From contig NZ_LAQL01000002.1 of assembly GCF_001026905.1 (NCBI RefSeq), positions 682,001-746,000 of the forward strand: a DNA stretch of 64,000 nt, given 5' to 3'. This document shows, one piece after another, positions 46,861 to 57,748 of this stretch. Both the position numbers and the translations under genes were made by a program. How positions within the stretch are numbered: the first letter of the stretch is position 1; every line of letters starts with the position of its first letter. The notes under the pieces are model-generated. The model saw only the letters and a program-made list of their open reading frames with translations. It searched no databases and was not told where the DNA came from. The DNA comes from Kiloniella spongiae (GTDB taxonomy: Bacteria > Pseudomonadota > Alphaproteobacteria > Kiloniellales > Kiloniellaceae).

Positions 46861-49623
46861 TTAGCGTTTAAAAGCCATGTCCTGAAGCACAGCAAAAGGT
46901 GAATCGGCCATTCTGGCTTTTTCAGCTTCAACCTGTTTCTTCCGGGCTTCTTTTTTCTTGGGATCCTGCTTTTTGGGTCCACGGAGACTAAAAGCAGTCA
47001 CACCACCCTTTAGTCTATTAGGATGAAATCTCAAAGATTTAAGGACAAACGCAATCTGCTGGTCGTCAAGGCCAGAAGCTTTTCGCATATCACCATTAAT
47101 GGCAAACGATCCGACAGGAAGCTTCAGATCGTCATCTGCTTTCTGCTCCTTTTGATCTTCGACGGCCACTATATCCGCAGCATTCACCTCAGATTCTAAA
47201 ACTGTGCTATCCTGTTCACCAACAGATGCAGATACAGCCGTATCATCTACAACTGGCGCCTCCACAGCAGGCGTTGCAATCTCAACAACCTTAGCCTTGG
47301 AATCAGCGTTTTTGTTATCCGGTTTCTTTTCGCCGTCATCTTTGCTCAAACGAAGCAATTTATAGGCTTCATGAGAAATCCGTTCCAGAATGTCAGCCCG
47401 CAAAACAAGCTCGCGCCCCTTGCGGTTTGAAAGATGACGATACCCAATAGCAGCACAGAAAATATCTTTCTGGGCGTCGGATGGCGTAAAATGTTTGCTC
47501 TCAAAGTCGGGAAGTTCAGGAACGGTAACTTCATTCCAGGCAGCCCATAACAAAGCACGTATTCGGCTTGGTCTTGGGCGATTCAAATTCGGCAAGAAAA
47601 CACTTTCCCGACCAAGGCGTAAGCCAAGATCTGCTAAAGCTTTTCGATCTGCTTTGCTCAAGCCGTTAATCTGGTCTCGGAGTAAATAACGCGGCACAAG
47701 CCCTAAGCCTTCAATAACCTGGAAAGCAATACCACGGGCAGTCCCTTCAAGCTCGGCATCAGAGAGATAAAACAAAGGCTTGAGTTGTGCCCGTAAATGA
47801 CGTTCCAACCATCCTACTAGACGCAGCCTGATTTTCTCGCGCATCGGGCTATCAATGAATTCGGTCGAATAGACATCAACAGATGGGTTGAGTGAACTCT
47901 CACCTTTGATCAACTTGCCCACAGGAATACCGCGCCAGGTTAGCTCGCCCGAATCATTCAACAGGAATGACCCGTCGTTATCTTCTTCCAGCACAGAAAC
48001 CCGCGCAGGCATTTCGCTTAAAAGCGTTTTGCGCGCAGCCGTCAGACCCGGTTTAATATCCGACCCCTGAAGGCTTTCATCCAGAACAAAAGAGAACCCA
48101 ACGATACGTCCAAGGAGTTCTCCTTCGACAATAACATCACCATTTGCTTTAACCGTCGACACTATATTTTCTCCCGCCTGGAGGCTTCGTACCAATTTTG
48201 CTGCTCGTCTATCGACAAACCTTTGAGTTAAACGCTCGTGAAGCGCATCCGATAATCGATCTTCTATCGCACGACTGACGCCTTGCCAATGCTCATTATC
48301 TCTTATCCAGTCTGATCTATGACTAATATAGGTCCAAGTTCTGATATGAGAAATGCGCGCGACCAAAGTATCTATGTCACCGTCGATGCGATCAATACGC
48401 TTGATTTGAGTTGCAATCCAGTCCTCAGGAAGCACCCCATGGTTGCCCATCAAATAATGATATATCTGAGAAAGCAACCGAATATGTTGATCCGTCAGAA
48501 TTTTTCTAAAATCAGGAACCTGACATACTTCCCAAAGTAACTTTACCCGCGCGGCGTTTGTGGCGCTGTCCTGAACCGTACTTTCCTGTGCCAGCGCAAT
48601 TAATGCCTGATGGTCTTCGGCATTGCGCACACGTGACAGAATTTTGTCGTCAGCTCGTCTCTCCAAAGATTTAATCAACTGTTCCGGCGAACGATAGTCT
48701 AAGTCATTATTCCGCCAGTAAATAACACGTAACGGGTCATAATCGTGGTTTTCCACACGAGCAATCAAATCTTCGTCTAACGGCCCGACATTATTTGTGG
48801 TGCCAAAGGTTCCATCCCGGGTATGGCGCCCGGCACGTCCGGCAATCTGGCCAACCTCTGATGCATAGAGGTAACGCGAAATACGCCCGTCAAACTTTTC
48901 CATCCGGGAAAAAGCAACATGATTCACATCCAGATTAAGCCCCATACCAACCGCATCGGTTGCTACCAGATAATCCACATCGCCGTTTTCGAACAACTCA
49001 ACCTGCGCATTTCTCGTTCGCGGACTCAGAGCACCAAGAACTACAGCCGTACCTCCGCGGTGCTGTCGAATAGTTTCCGCCAACTGATAAACATCTGCCG
49101 CAGAAAACGCGACCACCGCAGATCGGGGCGGTAAGCGAATGATCTTTTTACTTCCTGAGAAGGTCAGGCTTGAAAAACGGGGTCGCTCGATAAATTCGAT
49201 ATCTCTGACAAGCTTCTTCAAGATTGGCGCGATTGTATTCGAGCCCATAAACATGGTCTCAGAAGTCCCGCGCGCATTCAAAAGTCGGTCGGTAAAGATA
49301 TGTCCCCGTTCCTCATCTGCCGCCAACTGTATTTCATCAATGGCGAGAAATTCGACCAGTTTATCCACGGGCATGGATTCAACAGTACAAAAGAAATAAC
49401 GCGCAGCTTTGGGCAGAATTTTTTCTTCACCTGTGACCAGTGCGCACTTGTCAGCACCTTTTATGGCGACAGCTTTGTCATAGTTCTCACGGGCCAATAA
49501 CCGCAAAGGAAAGCCAATCATGCCCGAGCTATAAGCTAACATCCGCTCCATAGCCAAATAGGTTTTACCCGTATTTGTCGGACCAAGAACTGCCGTGATT
49601 TTAGCTGATGCCAGAAAACTCAT
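46861..49623 (-). CDS. SUV3-like RNA helicase
   Basis: A 920-residue DExH-box helicase of the family shared with mitochondrial SUPV3L1. GPTNTGKTYLA is Walker A, DEIQ with ADEERGHIFTDRLL is motif II, VATDAVGMGLNLDV and QIAGRAGRH are motifs V and VI. A long middle region and an Ala/Lys/Glu-rich C-terminal tail complete it. Its role is probably RNA turnover or structure resolution. Followed by hslR; divergent from copC. Confidence 0.93.
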   Translation of the reverse strand: MSFLASAKITAVLGPTNTGKTYLAMERMLAYSSGMIGFPLRLLARENYDKAVAIKGADKCALVTGEEKILPKAARYFFCTVESMPVDKLVEFLAIDEIQLAADEERGHIFTDRLLNARGTSETMFMGSNTIAPILKKLVRDIEFIERPRFSSLTFSGSKKIIRLPPRSAVVAFSAADVYQLAETIRQHRGGTAVVLGALSPRTRNAQVELFENGDVDYLVATDAVGMGLNLDVNHVAFSRMEKFDGRISRYLYASEVGQIAGRAGRHTRDGTFGTTNNVGPLDEDLIARVENHDYDPLRVIYWRNNDLDYRSPEQLIKSLERRADDKILSRVRNAEDHQALIALAQESTVQDSATNAARVKLLWEVCQVPDFRKILTDQHIRLLSQIYHYLMGNHGVLPEDWIATQIKRIDRIDGDIDTLVARISHIRTWTYISHRSDWIRDNEHWQGVSRAIEDRLSDALHERLTQRFVDRRAAKLVRSLQAGENIVSTVKANGDVIVEGELLGRIVGFSFVLDESLQGSDIKPGLTAARKTLLSEMPARVSVLEEDNDGSFLLNDSGELTWRGIPVGKLIKGESSLNPSVDVYSTEFIDSPMREKIRLRLVGWLERHLRAQLKPLFYLSDAELEGTARGIAFQVIEGLGLVPRYLLRDQINGLSKADRKALADLGLRLGRESVFLPNLNRPRPSRIRALLWAAWNEVTVPELPDFESKHFTPSDAQKDIFCAAIGYRHLSNRKGRELVLRADILERISHEAYKLLRLSKDDGEKKPDNKNADSKAKVVEIATPAVEAPVVDDTAVSASVGEQDSTVLESEVNAADIVAVEDQKEQKADDDLKLPVGSFAINGDMRKASGLDDQQIAFVLKSLRFHPNRLKGGVTAFSLRGPKKQDPKKKEARKKQVEAEKARMADSPFAVLQDMAFKR

Positions 49624-49868
49624 CTATCCCTCCCGCACAAAGGAGGCAGTGATAAACAAACACGTAAATATCCAAATCAAAAAAGCTTAAATAATAAGAA
49701 GGTTTATACACGGGAAAATCAGGGAAGAAAATGCGATTCCTCACAGGCCAAAAACTTATTGCGACAGTAAGCAATAATTTTTAGCTCGTAGTGTAATTTG
49801 ACCTTCCCCCTACTGGAAAGATTATATTATTCAACGATTGGCAAAACTTGCAATCTTTGAGGAAGATT

Positions 49869-50228
49869 ATGAAATCAATATTCTCGACACTATTGACCGT
49901 TTTATTTTTAATAACCTCTCTTCCAAATGAAAGTATTGCGCATACAAAGGTCACAAGTACTGTACCCGCAAACGAAGCCGTCCTCAAAAAATCACCGGAT
50001 GAAATAAAACTCACCCTCCCGGAATCCCTCAAAATCACGGCTTTGAAGTTGTTGGATAATCAAGGAAACGAGCTCACACTAAAACAAGATAAAAATCTGA
50101 ATCCCGTCACGGAAAAAATAGCGATCCCCCCATCCTTAGATGCAGGAACCTATCGTGTTATCTGGCGGGGAATTTCCGCAGACGGGCACCCAATTAAGGG
50201 GCAAATTACTTTTACTGTTTCTCCATAA
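49869..50228 (+). CDS. copC: CopC-type periplasmic copper-binding protein
   Basis: A 119-residue protein with signal peptide MKSIFSTLLTVLFLITSL ending SIA. The mature chain begins with His (HTKVTSTVPANEAVL), the N-terminal copper ligand of the CopC cupredoxin-like fold, and DGHP near the C-terminus supplies further ligands. ATG at 49869 follows GAGGAAG; a TTG seven codons earlier is unsupported. It leads a copC-copD pair. Confidence 0.92.
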   Translation: MKSIFSTLLTVLFLITSLPNESIAHTKVTSTVPANEAVLKKSPDEIKLTLPESLKITALKLLDNQGNELTLKQDKNLNPVTEKIAIPPSLDAGTYRVIWRGISADGHPIKGQITFTVSP

Positions 50229-50243
50229 ATCAGCAACGCTCAG

Positions 50244-51119
50244 ATGATCGAAAATACAGAATACTTACTTACAGTTCTCAAGACTGTTATTTATGGTTGC
50301 AGTCTCTTTTCCGGTGGCACTTTACTTTTCTTGCATATATTTTTCAAAGAAACCCAAGACGTTCATTCAAAGCTATATTCTTTTATTACAAGATCAAGTT
50401 TATTAGGGATTGCGCTTATCCTTGTAAATTTAGGATTACAAGTGATCTGGCTTTCTGCGGGAGACTTAAGCGCGCTTCATGATCCGGATATGCTCGCTCT
50501 CGTGCTGTTTTCTTCAACAGGACATGCACAATTATTTCTGGGCTTAGGGCTTGCCAGTATAGCCTTTGCGTCAAAAATAAACTATCCCGTTTATGGTCTT
50601 CTGGTCTTAGCAATAATCCCGATCAGCTATGCTTTATCCGGGCACACAGGATTCTATTCACCAACTTGGCTTTTGAAGATTTTTATTATTGTCCATCTAT
50701 CTATCGCCTGTTTTTGGGTTGGCAGCTTCATTCCTCTGCTCACGCTTATTGATCAGAAAGTAGAAACCACATCAGATACCTTGGAACGCTTTGGAGCCAT
50801 AGCCACTGTCTTGATTCCTTTTCTGCTCGCGACAGGAGTAGGCATGGCATGGTTAATCGCTGGGGGAATCGATGGCCTGACAACAGATTATGGATTAATG
50901 CTTCTGGGAAAGGTCTGCCTCGTCACTCTGTTGTTATGCTTTGCCGCCTTAAACAAATTGCGTCTCGTACCACAATTCAGAGCAGGTCAGACACAAGCTG
51001 CCAAAAAACTCAACCGCTCAATCAAAACTGAAATTCTGCTTGTGTTGATAATCTTGGCCTTCACAGCAACCATCACAACGATAATTCCGCCCGAAAATCT
51101 CGGACACCGTCTTGGTTAA
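50244..51119 (+). CDS. copD: CopD-type copper transport protein
   Basis: A 291-residue inner-membrane protein with about eight helices. SGHTGFYSPTW and FIIVHLSIACFWVG hold the His residues of the CopD domain (PF05425). With CopC it moves copper across the inner membrane, probably for cuproenzymes. It starts 15 bases after copC. Confidence 0.9.
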   Translation: MIENTEYLLTVLKTVIYGCSLFSGGTLLFLHIFFKETQDVHSKLYSFITRSSLLGIALILVNLGLQVIWLSAGDLSALHDPDMLALVLFSSTGHAQLFLGLGLASIAFASKINYPVYGLLVLAIIPISYALSGHTGFYSPTWLLKIFIIVHLSIACFWVGSFIPLLTLIDQKVETTSDTLERFGAIATVLIPFLLATGVGMAWLIAGGIDGLTTDYGLMLLGKVCLVTLLLCFAALNKLRLVPQFRAGQTQAAKKLNRSIKTEILLVLIILAFTATITTIIPPENLGHRLG

Positions 51120-51185
51120 TTGGCACACGGATTTAGTTGTAGCTTGCCTTAATCACCATCTGGAACGATCATCTTTTAACTCAAC

Positions 51186-51830
51186 TCATTGTAACTCTGC
51201 AGGAACAGGTCCGTCCTTTCCAGGATCCCACCCCGAAGACCACATTTCATAAGGTACGATATGCGGCTTTACGCCATTCTTCTCAAACCATGAATCAATA
51301 GCGAAGCTTTTCCCTGTAGATGCTTCGACAACCGCTGCGGATGTATGAGGCCACCCACCGATAAAAAATCCCCGGGTAACCTGTGATCTTAGCTTGTGAT
51401 GTTTGATCAGTCCCAATTCCTGGAGAAAAATCAACGTGGTCGTTGTGTTTGCGGACTCATCCTCACAATCCAACTGTCCAGGTTGTCCATAGCCGGTAAA
51501 GGTGCCGCCGATATCATTTTCAGTACCTGCTTTTGGAGCATTCATTTGCTCCATATAAGCAACCGCCTTTGCCATAGCAGCTCGTTCTTGCTGCGCAGTT
51601 TGCGCCACACCAAAAGCCTGAATAAGCCCCCGTTTATCAGTTTCACTCATGGTCAAGCTCAACCGACTTGAACATCCATATCCATGGCAATACTGATATT
51701 GCGCCAAGGTTGGTACAGTGACTCCTTTGCGTTCAAAAACCATATTGGGCGAAGAATCCGGCCCGGCTGCACAACCAGAGAGCACCAAAGAAACAGCCAT
51801 TAATACCGATTTCGGGAACCGATTAAACAT
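51186..51830 (-). CDS. Lipoprotein with a possible cysteine-peptidase core
   Basis: A 214-residue lipoprotein (lipobox LSGC, C20). C122 in QLDCEDESANT, H162 in GGWPHTSAAVVE and D179 in FAIDSW sit in the order Cys-His-Asp, as in transglutaminase-like or NlpC-like folds. I recognise no named family. It is convergent with copD. The last residues (WDPGKDGPVPAELQ) are hydrophilic. Confidence 0.7.
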   Translation of the reverse strand: MFNRFPKSVLMAVSLVLSGCAAGPDSSPNMVFERKGVTVPTLAQYQYCHGYGCSSRLSLTMSETDKRGLIQAFGVAQTAQQERAAMAKAVAYMEQMNAPKAGTENDIGGTFTGYGQPGQLDCEDESANTTTTLIFLQELGLIKHHKLRSQVTRGFFIGGWPHTSAAVVEASTGKSFAIDSWFEKNGVKPHIVPYEMWSSGWDPGKDGPVPAELQ

Positions 51831-51958
51831 AACGATAAAGCCCTTTGTCCGAGCATAACGGACTTAATAATCACAAAAATTATCTCACCGTTTTTACAGG
51901 ATCACAAAATTCCTGCAACAGCTTTCAATATACCAACACCCTTTCATCTGCTAGATAA

Positions 51959-51987
51959 CTTGAAAAACTGATCTGATTAAGCCATAT
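51959..51987 (+). promoter_or_regulatory. Candidate RpoH (sigma-32) promoter of htpG
   Basis: CTTGAAA at 51959-51965 and AGCCATAT at 51980-51987, separated by 14 bases. The E. coli sigma-32 consensus is CTTGAAA and CCCCATNT with about 13-14 bases between. It lies 78 bases before the htpG ATG. Confidence 0.6.
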
Positions 51988-52064
51988 GTCTTTTTGCTCT
52001 TGCTATAAACAGCCAAGAGATTAGCAATATTACTTCGACTAGTTAAAAGGTGGATTATACAATC

Positions 52065-53966
52065 ATGTCTGAGGAACAACTTTCCTTCCAGGCCGAGGTT
52101 TCTCGCCTCTTGGACATTGTGGCCCATTCGCTTTATTCCAATAAAGAAATCTTTCTGCGCGAGCTCATTTCCAATGCATCAGACGCTTGCGATAAACTTC
52201 GGTACTTAGCGGTAACAGATGGCGACCTGATGAAAGACGATCCGGATTTCAGGATCGACTTGGAAATAGACTCAAATGCCAACACGCTCACTATCAGTGA
52301 TAACGGCATTGGCATGAATCGCCAGGAGCTTATTGATAATCTTGGTACCATCGCGCGTTCCGGCACCAGCGCCTTTATGGAACAGATGGAAAGCAGCAAG
52401 GACGGAAACAACCTGATCGGCCAATTCGGTGTTGGTTTCTATTCCAGCTACATGGTTGCTGACAAGGTTAGCGTGACCAGCCGTCGCGCTGGCGAAGATC
52501 AGGGCTGGCAATGGGATTCAGATGGCAAAGGTAAATTCACTATTGCCGAAGTAGAGAAACCTCTACGCGGAACATCAATCACGCTGCACCTTAAAGAAGA
52601 GCAAAAAGAATACAGTGAAGAGCTACGTCTTCGCACCATTATCAAAACCTATTCCGATCACATTCCAATTCCGATCCGTCTCAAAAAAACGCCCGTAGAA
52701 AACGATGATGGCAGCATAGAGAACGATACAGAATGGGAAACGCTGAATTCAGCGTCTGCAATCTGGACACGGAGCAAATCCGATGTAACAGACGAACAGT
52801 ACAAAGAGTTCTATCATCACGTTGCCCATGCCTATGATGATCCCTGGTTACGTGAACATTTCCGTGTAGAAGGTGTATTGGAATATTCCGGATTGCTTTA
52901 TATTCCAGGCAGCAAGCCCTTTGACCTTTTCCATCCAGATCGAAAACACGGCGTAAAACTCTATGTCCGTCGCGTCTTTATCACGGATGATTGCCAAGAA
53001 CTTATTCCGGCTTATATGCGGTTTCTGAAAGGCGTTATTGATTCAGAAGACCTGCCGCTCAATATCAGCCGTGAGATGCTTCAGGATAATCCGATGCTGC
53101 GTAAAATTCGCGGTGGCATTGTGAAACGCGTTCTCGGTATCCTCGATAAAAAAGCTGAGAACGAGCAGGAAGAATATCTAAAATTCTGGGAAAATTTCGG
53201 CTCTGTTCTCAAAGAAGGCCTTTACGAAGATCTCCCGCAAAAAGATGCCCTCTTAAAACTCTGTCGTTTTAAATCCACAAAAACGGATAGCTGGATCAGC
53301 CTAGCCGATTACCTCGAGAACATGAAAGAGGGACAAGAACATATCTACTATATCTCTGGTGAAGATGAGCAGGCTCTGCGTCGCAGCCCACAGATTGAAG
53401 GTTTCAAAGCCAAAGATGTGGATGTGCTTGTTCTTCATGACCCAGTTGATGAATTCTGGGTAACATCAATTAATGAGTACGAAGGCAAAGGCTTCAAATC
53501 TGTCACCCGTGGTGGCGCTGATCTCAATAAGATTAACGCTGCTGACGATAAAGGTGAAGCTTCCAAAGATAAAGAAGAAGACAAAGCGGAACTCGGTGCC
53601 CTGCTCGGATACATGAAACTGACTCTGGAAGGGGAAGTCAAGGATATCCGCAGTTCAGAACGCCTCACGGACTCTGCTGTTTGTCTTGTGGCAGATGAAG
53701 GAGATATGGACATTCATCTGGAACGTATCCTGCGTAGTCACAAGCAGGTCGATGAAGCCAGTAAACGTGTGCTCGAGATCAACCCGAAACACGACCTGGT
53801 CAAACGTCTTTCAGATCTCATTAAAAAAGACGGTGCAGCCAAAGAACTCGAAGATATCGCTTGGCTTCTACTGGATCAGGCAAGAATTCTCGAAGGGCAG
53901 ATTCCATCAGACGCGGCGACATTTGCACAACGCATGTCCCGTGTTATGGGCAAGGGTCTTTCATAA
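52065..53966 (+). CDS. htpG: Hsp90 chaperone HtpG
   Basis: A 633-residue Hsp90. The ATPase domain contains LRELISNASDACDKLRYL, DNGIGMNRQEL, and GQFGVGFYSSYMVA. The middle domain with VRRVFITDDCQELIPAY and a C-terminal dimerisation domain complete it, without a eukaryotic MEEVD tail. The ATG at 52065 gives the normal N-terminus; a GTG five codons earlier is possible. A strong terminator and a heat-shock-type promoter flank it. Confidence 0.97.
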   Translation: MSEEQLSFQAEVSRLLDIVAHSLYSNKEIFLRELISNASDACDKLRYLAVTDGDLMKDDPDFRIDLEIDSNANTLTISDNGIGMNRQELIDNLGTIARSGTSAFMEQMESSKDGNNLIGQFGVGFYSSYMVADKVSVTSRRAGEDQGWQWDSDGKGKFTIAEVEKPLRGTSITLHLKEEQKEYSEELRLRTIIKTYSDHIPIPIRLKKTPVENDDGSIENDTEWETLNSASAIWTRSKSDVTDEQYKEFYHHVAHAYDDPWLREHFRVEGVLEYSGLLYIPGSKPFDLFHPDRKHGVKLYVRRVFITDDCQELIPAYMRFLKGVIDSEDLPLNISREMLQDNPMLRKIRGGIVKRVLGILDKKAENEQEEYLKFWENFGSVLKEGLYEDLPQKDALLKLCRFKSTKTDSWISLADYLENMKEGQEHIYYISGEDEQALRRSPQIEGFKAKDVDVLVLHDPVDEFWVTSINEYEGKGFKSVTRGGADLNKINAADDKGEASKDKEEDKAELGALLGYMKLTLEGEVKDIRSSERLTDSAVCLVADEGDMDIHLERILRSHKQVDEASKRVLEINPKHDLVKRLSDLIKKDGAAKELEDIAWLLLDQARILEGQIPSDAATFAQRMSRVMGKGLS

Positions 53967-53995
53967 TAAGACCTTTCTCTATGAGATATTTATCA

Positions 53996-54026
53996 AAAAG
54001 GCGGCTGAGTATTTCAGCCGCCTTTT
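53996..54026 (+). terminator. Terminator of htpG
   Basis: A perfect 9-bp GC-rich stem (GGCGGCTGA at 54000-54008, TCAGCCGCC at 54014-54022), extended by A/T pairs, with a 5-base loop and TTTT. It lies about 30 bases after the stop. Confidence 0.92.
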
Positions 54027-54066
54027 CTTCATGCAATAAAAATTGTCAAATTATTCTTAGCGAAAA

Positions 54067-54915
54067 TTAACTGGGATTGCTCTCGTGCAGAACTGCCCCA
54101 AGAATTGCGCCCCCGGTGCCATCTTGTAATAACAGGGCATAACCATCTTTCGGTGATAGCCCCAATGAGGCAAAGCTGAAGGAAAGGGAAACATCGATAC
54201 CGTTCCATTCACCAACACGTTCGAACCCGCGAACAACGTGCTTGTTGACCATGAACAATCCTTTGTTCTCGCCCCGCTGAATTTCAGTCTCATGCTGCTC
54301 ATCAAATACCGCCACCCACAAAGTAGCGGAACCTCCAAGAGGAAGCTCTTTGTTAAAATTCACGGTTGGTTCAGACAAAGTATTGCCCGTAATAGACAAA
54401 GACACTGCCTTACCTGCTTTGGCGGCTTCTTCTATTCCGAGCAGAACATCGCCCCGACGTGATCCCACCAGCTCTTTGCGCCCGTCAATAACCAATTGTG
54501 GCGTATAGACATATCGTAATGACATGGAGGAACCATAGTCACGTTGTCGTTGCGTTGCTTCCGGACTGGAAAAGGGATCTTTCCAGCCTATATAATCCCA
54601 GTAATCAACATGATACGACAGAGCAATGATTCCGGGCTGGTCGGCAAGTTCGGTCAAAAGCGCATCAGCAGGCGGACAAGAACTACAGCCTTGCGACGTA
54701 AAAAGCTCGATGACAACAGGTGCTGTTTCAGAAAGCCCCGCGACATTGGCAGCCTGTGCAACCAATTGCCCCTGAGCCAAACGTTTTTCCGCAGCCTGAA
54801 CTATCTCACTAGATGGACCACTTATGGCCATATAAGCCCAAGCTGAAGAGAGACCAAGTGCAACAAAGGCAAGTCTCACTAATGGGCGTTTGAACAGGGT
54901 CTTTAAATATTTCAT
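54067..54915 (-). CDS. DUF1223 thioredoxin-like exported protein
   Basis: A 282-residue protein. An N-terminal membrane or signal segment (RLAFVALGLSSAWAYMAI) is followed by VIELFTSQGCSSCPPADALL, the CSSC motif of DUF1223. The rest (HVDYWDYIGWKDPF, VYTPQLVIDGR) is the conserved family core. It probably acts as a periplasmic thiol-disulfide protein. ATG at 54915 is chosen; TTG two codons upstream is also open. Confidence 0.9.
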   Translation of the reverse strand: MKYLKTLFKRPLVRLAFVALGLSSAWAYMAISGPSSEIVQAAEKRLAQGQLVAQAANVAGLSETAPVVIELFTSQGCSSCPPADALLTELADQPGIIALSYHVDYWDYIGWKDPFSSPEATQRQRDYGSSMSLRYVYTPQLVIDGRKELVGSRRGDVLLGIEEAAKAGKAVSLSITGNTLSEPTVNFNKELPLGGSATLWVAVFDEQHETEIQRGENKGLFMVNKHVVRGFERVGEWNGIDVSLSFSFASLGLSPKDGYALLLQDGTGGAILGAVLHESNPS

Positions 54916-55020
54916 ATTCAAAGCCTATGCCTCTTTCAGCGAGAGCTCCAGTCACGTCAACTTCAAGTTTGCGCGAGCAGGGCAAACTTTGCCTATAATT
55001 CTGCCGAGTTCTCACTCAAG

Positions 55021-55046
55021 AAAAAAGCAGTCCACAGGAACTGCCT
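55021..55046 (-). terminator. Terminator of acnA
   Basis: On the minus strand AGGCAGT pairs with ACTGCTT (one G-U pair) around an 8-base loop, followed by a T-run (A-run at 55021-55026). It begins about 24 bases after the acnA stop. Confidence 0.8.
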
Positions 55047-55069
55047 TTCCATAAAAGATACAGACGATC

Positions 55070-57748
55070 TTATACAGCGTCGTTCATCAGATTACGTAGT
55101 ACGTAATGAAGAATACCGCCGTGACGGAAGTACTCGACTTCATCAGCAGTATCAATACGGCACATCAATTTGATGTTTTCTACAGAACCATCGGGGCGAC
55201 TGATACGGCAGTCAACATCCATTCCCGGCGTAATCCCGTTTTCGATGCCTGAGATGTCGACCGTTTCATCACCTGTTATCCCCAATGTTTCACGAGTCAC
55301 ACCATCTTTAAAGACAAGCGGCAAAACACCCATGAACACAAGATTGGAACGATGAATACGCTCAAAGCTTTCAACGATAACAGCCTTAACGCCTAATAAA
55401 CGTGTTCCCTTGGCCGCCCAGTCACGGGAAGATCCCATGCCGTATTCCTTACCACCAAAAACAACCAGCGGTGTCCCATCATCTATGTACTTCATAGCCG
55501 CATCATACACTGGCATAACTTCGCCCTTGTATTTAGAGAAGCCGCCTTCTGTCCCCGGGACCATTTCGTTTTTGATACGAATGTTGGCAAAGGTACCCCG
55601 CATCATAACTTCGTGATTACCACGACGAGACCCGTATGAGTTAAAATCAACAGGGCGTACTTGATGACCTGTGAGGTATTCACCACCAGGGCTATCTGCT
55701 TTGATTGCACCAGCAGGTGAGATATGGTCAGTGGTTATATTGTCTGCCAGAACGAGCAGTGGTCGTGCACCAGCGACGTCACTGAAATCACCAGCCTCTT
55801 TGCTCATGCCCTGAAAGAATGGCGGATACTGAACATAAGTACTCTGATCATTCCAGTCATAAGTTAGGCCAGTCGCAGTTTCGATTTCTTTCCACTGCTG
55901 TGGACCTTCAAAAACATTTGCATAGCGCTCTTTAAACATTTCCGGTGTTAAGGCAACGTTAGAGATTTCCTGAATTTCCTGTGACGTAGGCCAGATGTCT
56001 TTTAAATAAACATCCTGCCCATCTTTACCCTGACCAATAGGATCATTCAGAAGATCAATAGTCACATTACCAGCCAGTGCATATGCAACAACAAGAGGCG
56101 GTGATGCCAGATAATTCAAACGCGTCTGTGGGCTGACGCGTCCTTCAAAGTTACGGTTACCGGACAGCACTGCCGCAACCTGTAATTCTTTGTTATCAAT
56201 CGCGTCGATATGCTCATCAGCAAGTGGACCAGAGTTCCCGATACAGGTCGTACAGCCATACCCAACGAGGTCAAAACCAATCTGGTTGAGATAATCCTGA
56301 AGTCCCGCTTTTTCGAGATAATCAGTCACAACTTGCGATCCTGGCGCCAGGGATGTTTTCACCCAAGGCTTAGATGTCAAACCAAGCTCAACGGCCTTTT
56401 TAGCCACAAGACCGGCACCAATCAGAACAGACGGGTTCGACGTGTTGGTACAGCTGGTAATAGCGGCGATCATCACATCACCATTGCTCAGTGCGTAATC
56501 TTTACCTTCAACGGGGGATTTCTCGCTCGCTTTATTACCCAAAGCTTCATTGATCAACTCAATGGATTTAGGGGCAAGATTGCTAAGTGAAATACGATCT
56601 TGTGGACGCTTTGGCCCCGCCAGACTTGGCTCAACAGTAGAAAGATCAAGCTCCAGTGACGATGTAAAGACAGGATCAGGGGTATTTGTATCACGCCACA
56701 TACCTTGCGCCTTGGCGTATTCTTCTACCAAAGCAACGCGGTCAGCATCACGACATGTAAAGCTCAGGTAACGGATGGTTTCTTCATCAATAGGGAAGAA
56801 ACCACAGGTTGCCCCATATTCAGGTGCCATGTTTGCGATTGTCGCCTGATCAGCTAGTGTCAAATTATCAAGGCCAGCACCATAAAACTCAACAAACTTG
56901 CCAACCACACCATGGGCGCGAAGAATTTCCGTTACCGTCAAGACGAGGTCGGTTGCGGTTGTTCCCTCTTTCATCTTGCCAGTAAGTTTCATACCGACAA
57001 CTTCCGGAATCACCATGGACACAGGCTGCCCCAGCATCGCCGCTTCCGCTTCTATACCCCCAACACCCCAACCGAGCACAGAAAGGCCATTTACCATGGT
57101 TGTGTGAGAATCAGTCCCCACCAAGGTATCCGGATAGGCAATCGTTACGCCGTCTTCTTCTTTGGTCCAGACAACCTGGGCGAGGTTTTCAACATTCACC
57201 TGATGACAAATACCTGTTCCCGGCGGAACAACACGGAAGTTATCAAAAGCAGTTTGTCCCCAGCGAAGGAAAGAATAGCGTTCCCCGTTACGTTCAAACT
57301 CCAGATCAACATTTTTCTGAAATGAATCTGCGCCGCCAAATGAATCAACCATTACGGAATGATCAATAACTAAGTCAACAGGAGAAAGTGGATTGATCTT
57401 CTTGGGATCCCCCCCCATCTCGACCATTGCCTGACGCATTGCCGCCAAATCAACAACCGCTGGAACACCTGTAAAATCCTGCATTAGAACGCGTGCAGGG
57501 CGATAGGCAATTTCACTATCCGAAGTACGGTTTTTCAACCATTCGGCCATTGCTTTGATATCGTCGACCTTAACACTGCGATCGTCTTCAAACCGTAACA
57601 GGTTTTCCAAAAGAACTTTCAGGGAAAATGGGAGGCGAGAAATATCGCCAAGAATCTTGGAAGCTTCCTCGAGACTATAATAATCGTATGTTTTGCCATT
57701 TGCTGTGAGTTGACGACGGGTATTCAGGGTGTCCTTACCAAGAGCCAA
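55070..57748 (-). CDS. acnA: Aconitate hydratase A
   Basis: An 892-residue aconitase that isomerises citrate and isocitrate in the TCA cycle. The iron-sulfur ligands are Cys of [12 protein letters not shown] and two Cys of [28 protein letters not shown] and [12 protein letters not shown] are conserved. The start is TTG at 57748 behind AGAGGAG with 6-base spacing; the longer frame (35 extra codons) has no ribosome site, and this start gives the family's usual length. Confidence 0.96.
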   Translation of the reverse strand: MALGKDTLNTRRQLTANGKTYDYYSLEEASKILGDISRLPFSLKVLLENLLRFEDDRSVKVDDIKAMAEWLKNRTSDSEIAYRPARVLMQDFTGVPAVVDLAAMRQAMVEMGGDPKKINPLSPVDLVIDHSVMVDSFGGADSFQKNVDLEFERNGERYSFLRWGQTAFDNFRVVPPGTGICHQVNVENLAQVVWTKEEDGVTIAYPDTLVGTDSHTTMVNGLSVLGWGVGGIEAEAAMLGQPVSMVIPEVVGMKLTGKMKEGTTATDLVLTVTEILRAHGVVGKFVEFYGAGLDNLTLADQATIANMAPEYGATCGFFPIDEETIRYLSFTCRDADRVALVEEYAKAQGMWRDTNTPDPVFTSSLELDLSTVEPSLAGPKRPQDRISLSNLAPKSIELINEALGNKASEKSPVEGKDYALSNGDVMIAAITSCTNTSNPSVLIGAGLVAKKAVELGLTSKPWVKTSLAPGSQVVTDYLEKAGLQDYLNQIGFDLVGYGCTTCIGNSGPLADEHIDAIDNKELQVAAVLSGNRNFEGRVSPQTRLNYLASPPLVVAYALAGNVTIDLLNDPIGQGKDGQDVYLKDIWPTSQEIQEISNVALTPEMFKERYANVFEGPQQWKEIETATGLTYDWNDQSTYVQYPPFFQGMSKEAGDFSDVAGARPLLVLADNITTDHISPAGAIKADSPGGEYLTGHQVRPVDFNSYGSRRGNHEVMMRGTFANIRIKNEMVPGTEGGFSKYKGEVMPVYDAAMKYIDDGTPLVVFGGKEYGMGSSRDWAAKGTRLLGVKAVIVESFERIHRSNLVFMGVLPLVFKDGVTRETLGITGDETVDISGIENGITPGMDVDCRISRPDGSVENIKLMCRIDTADEVEYFRHGGILHYVLRNLMNDAV

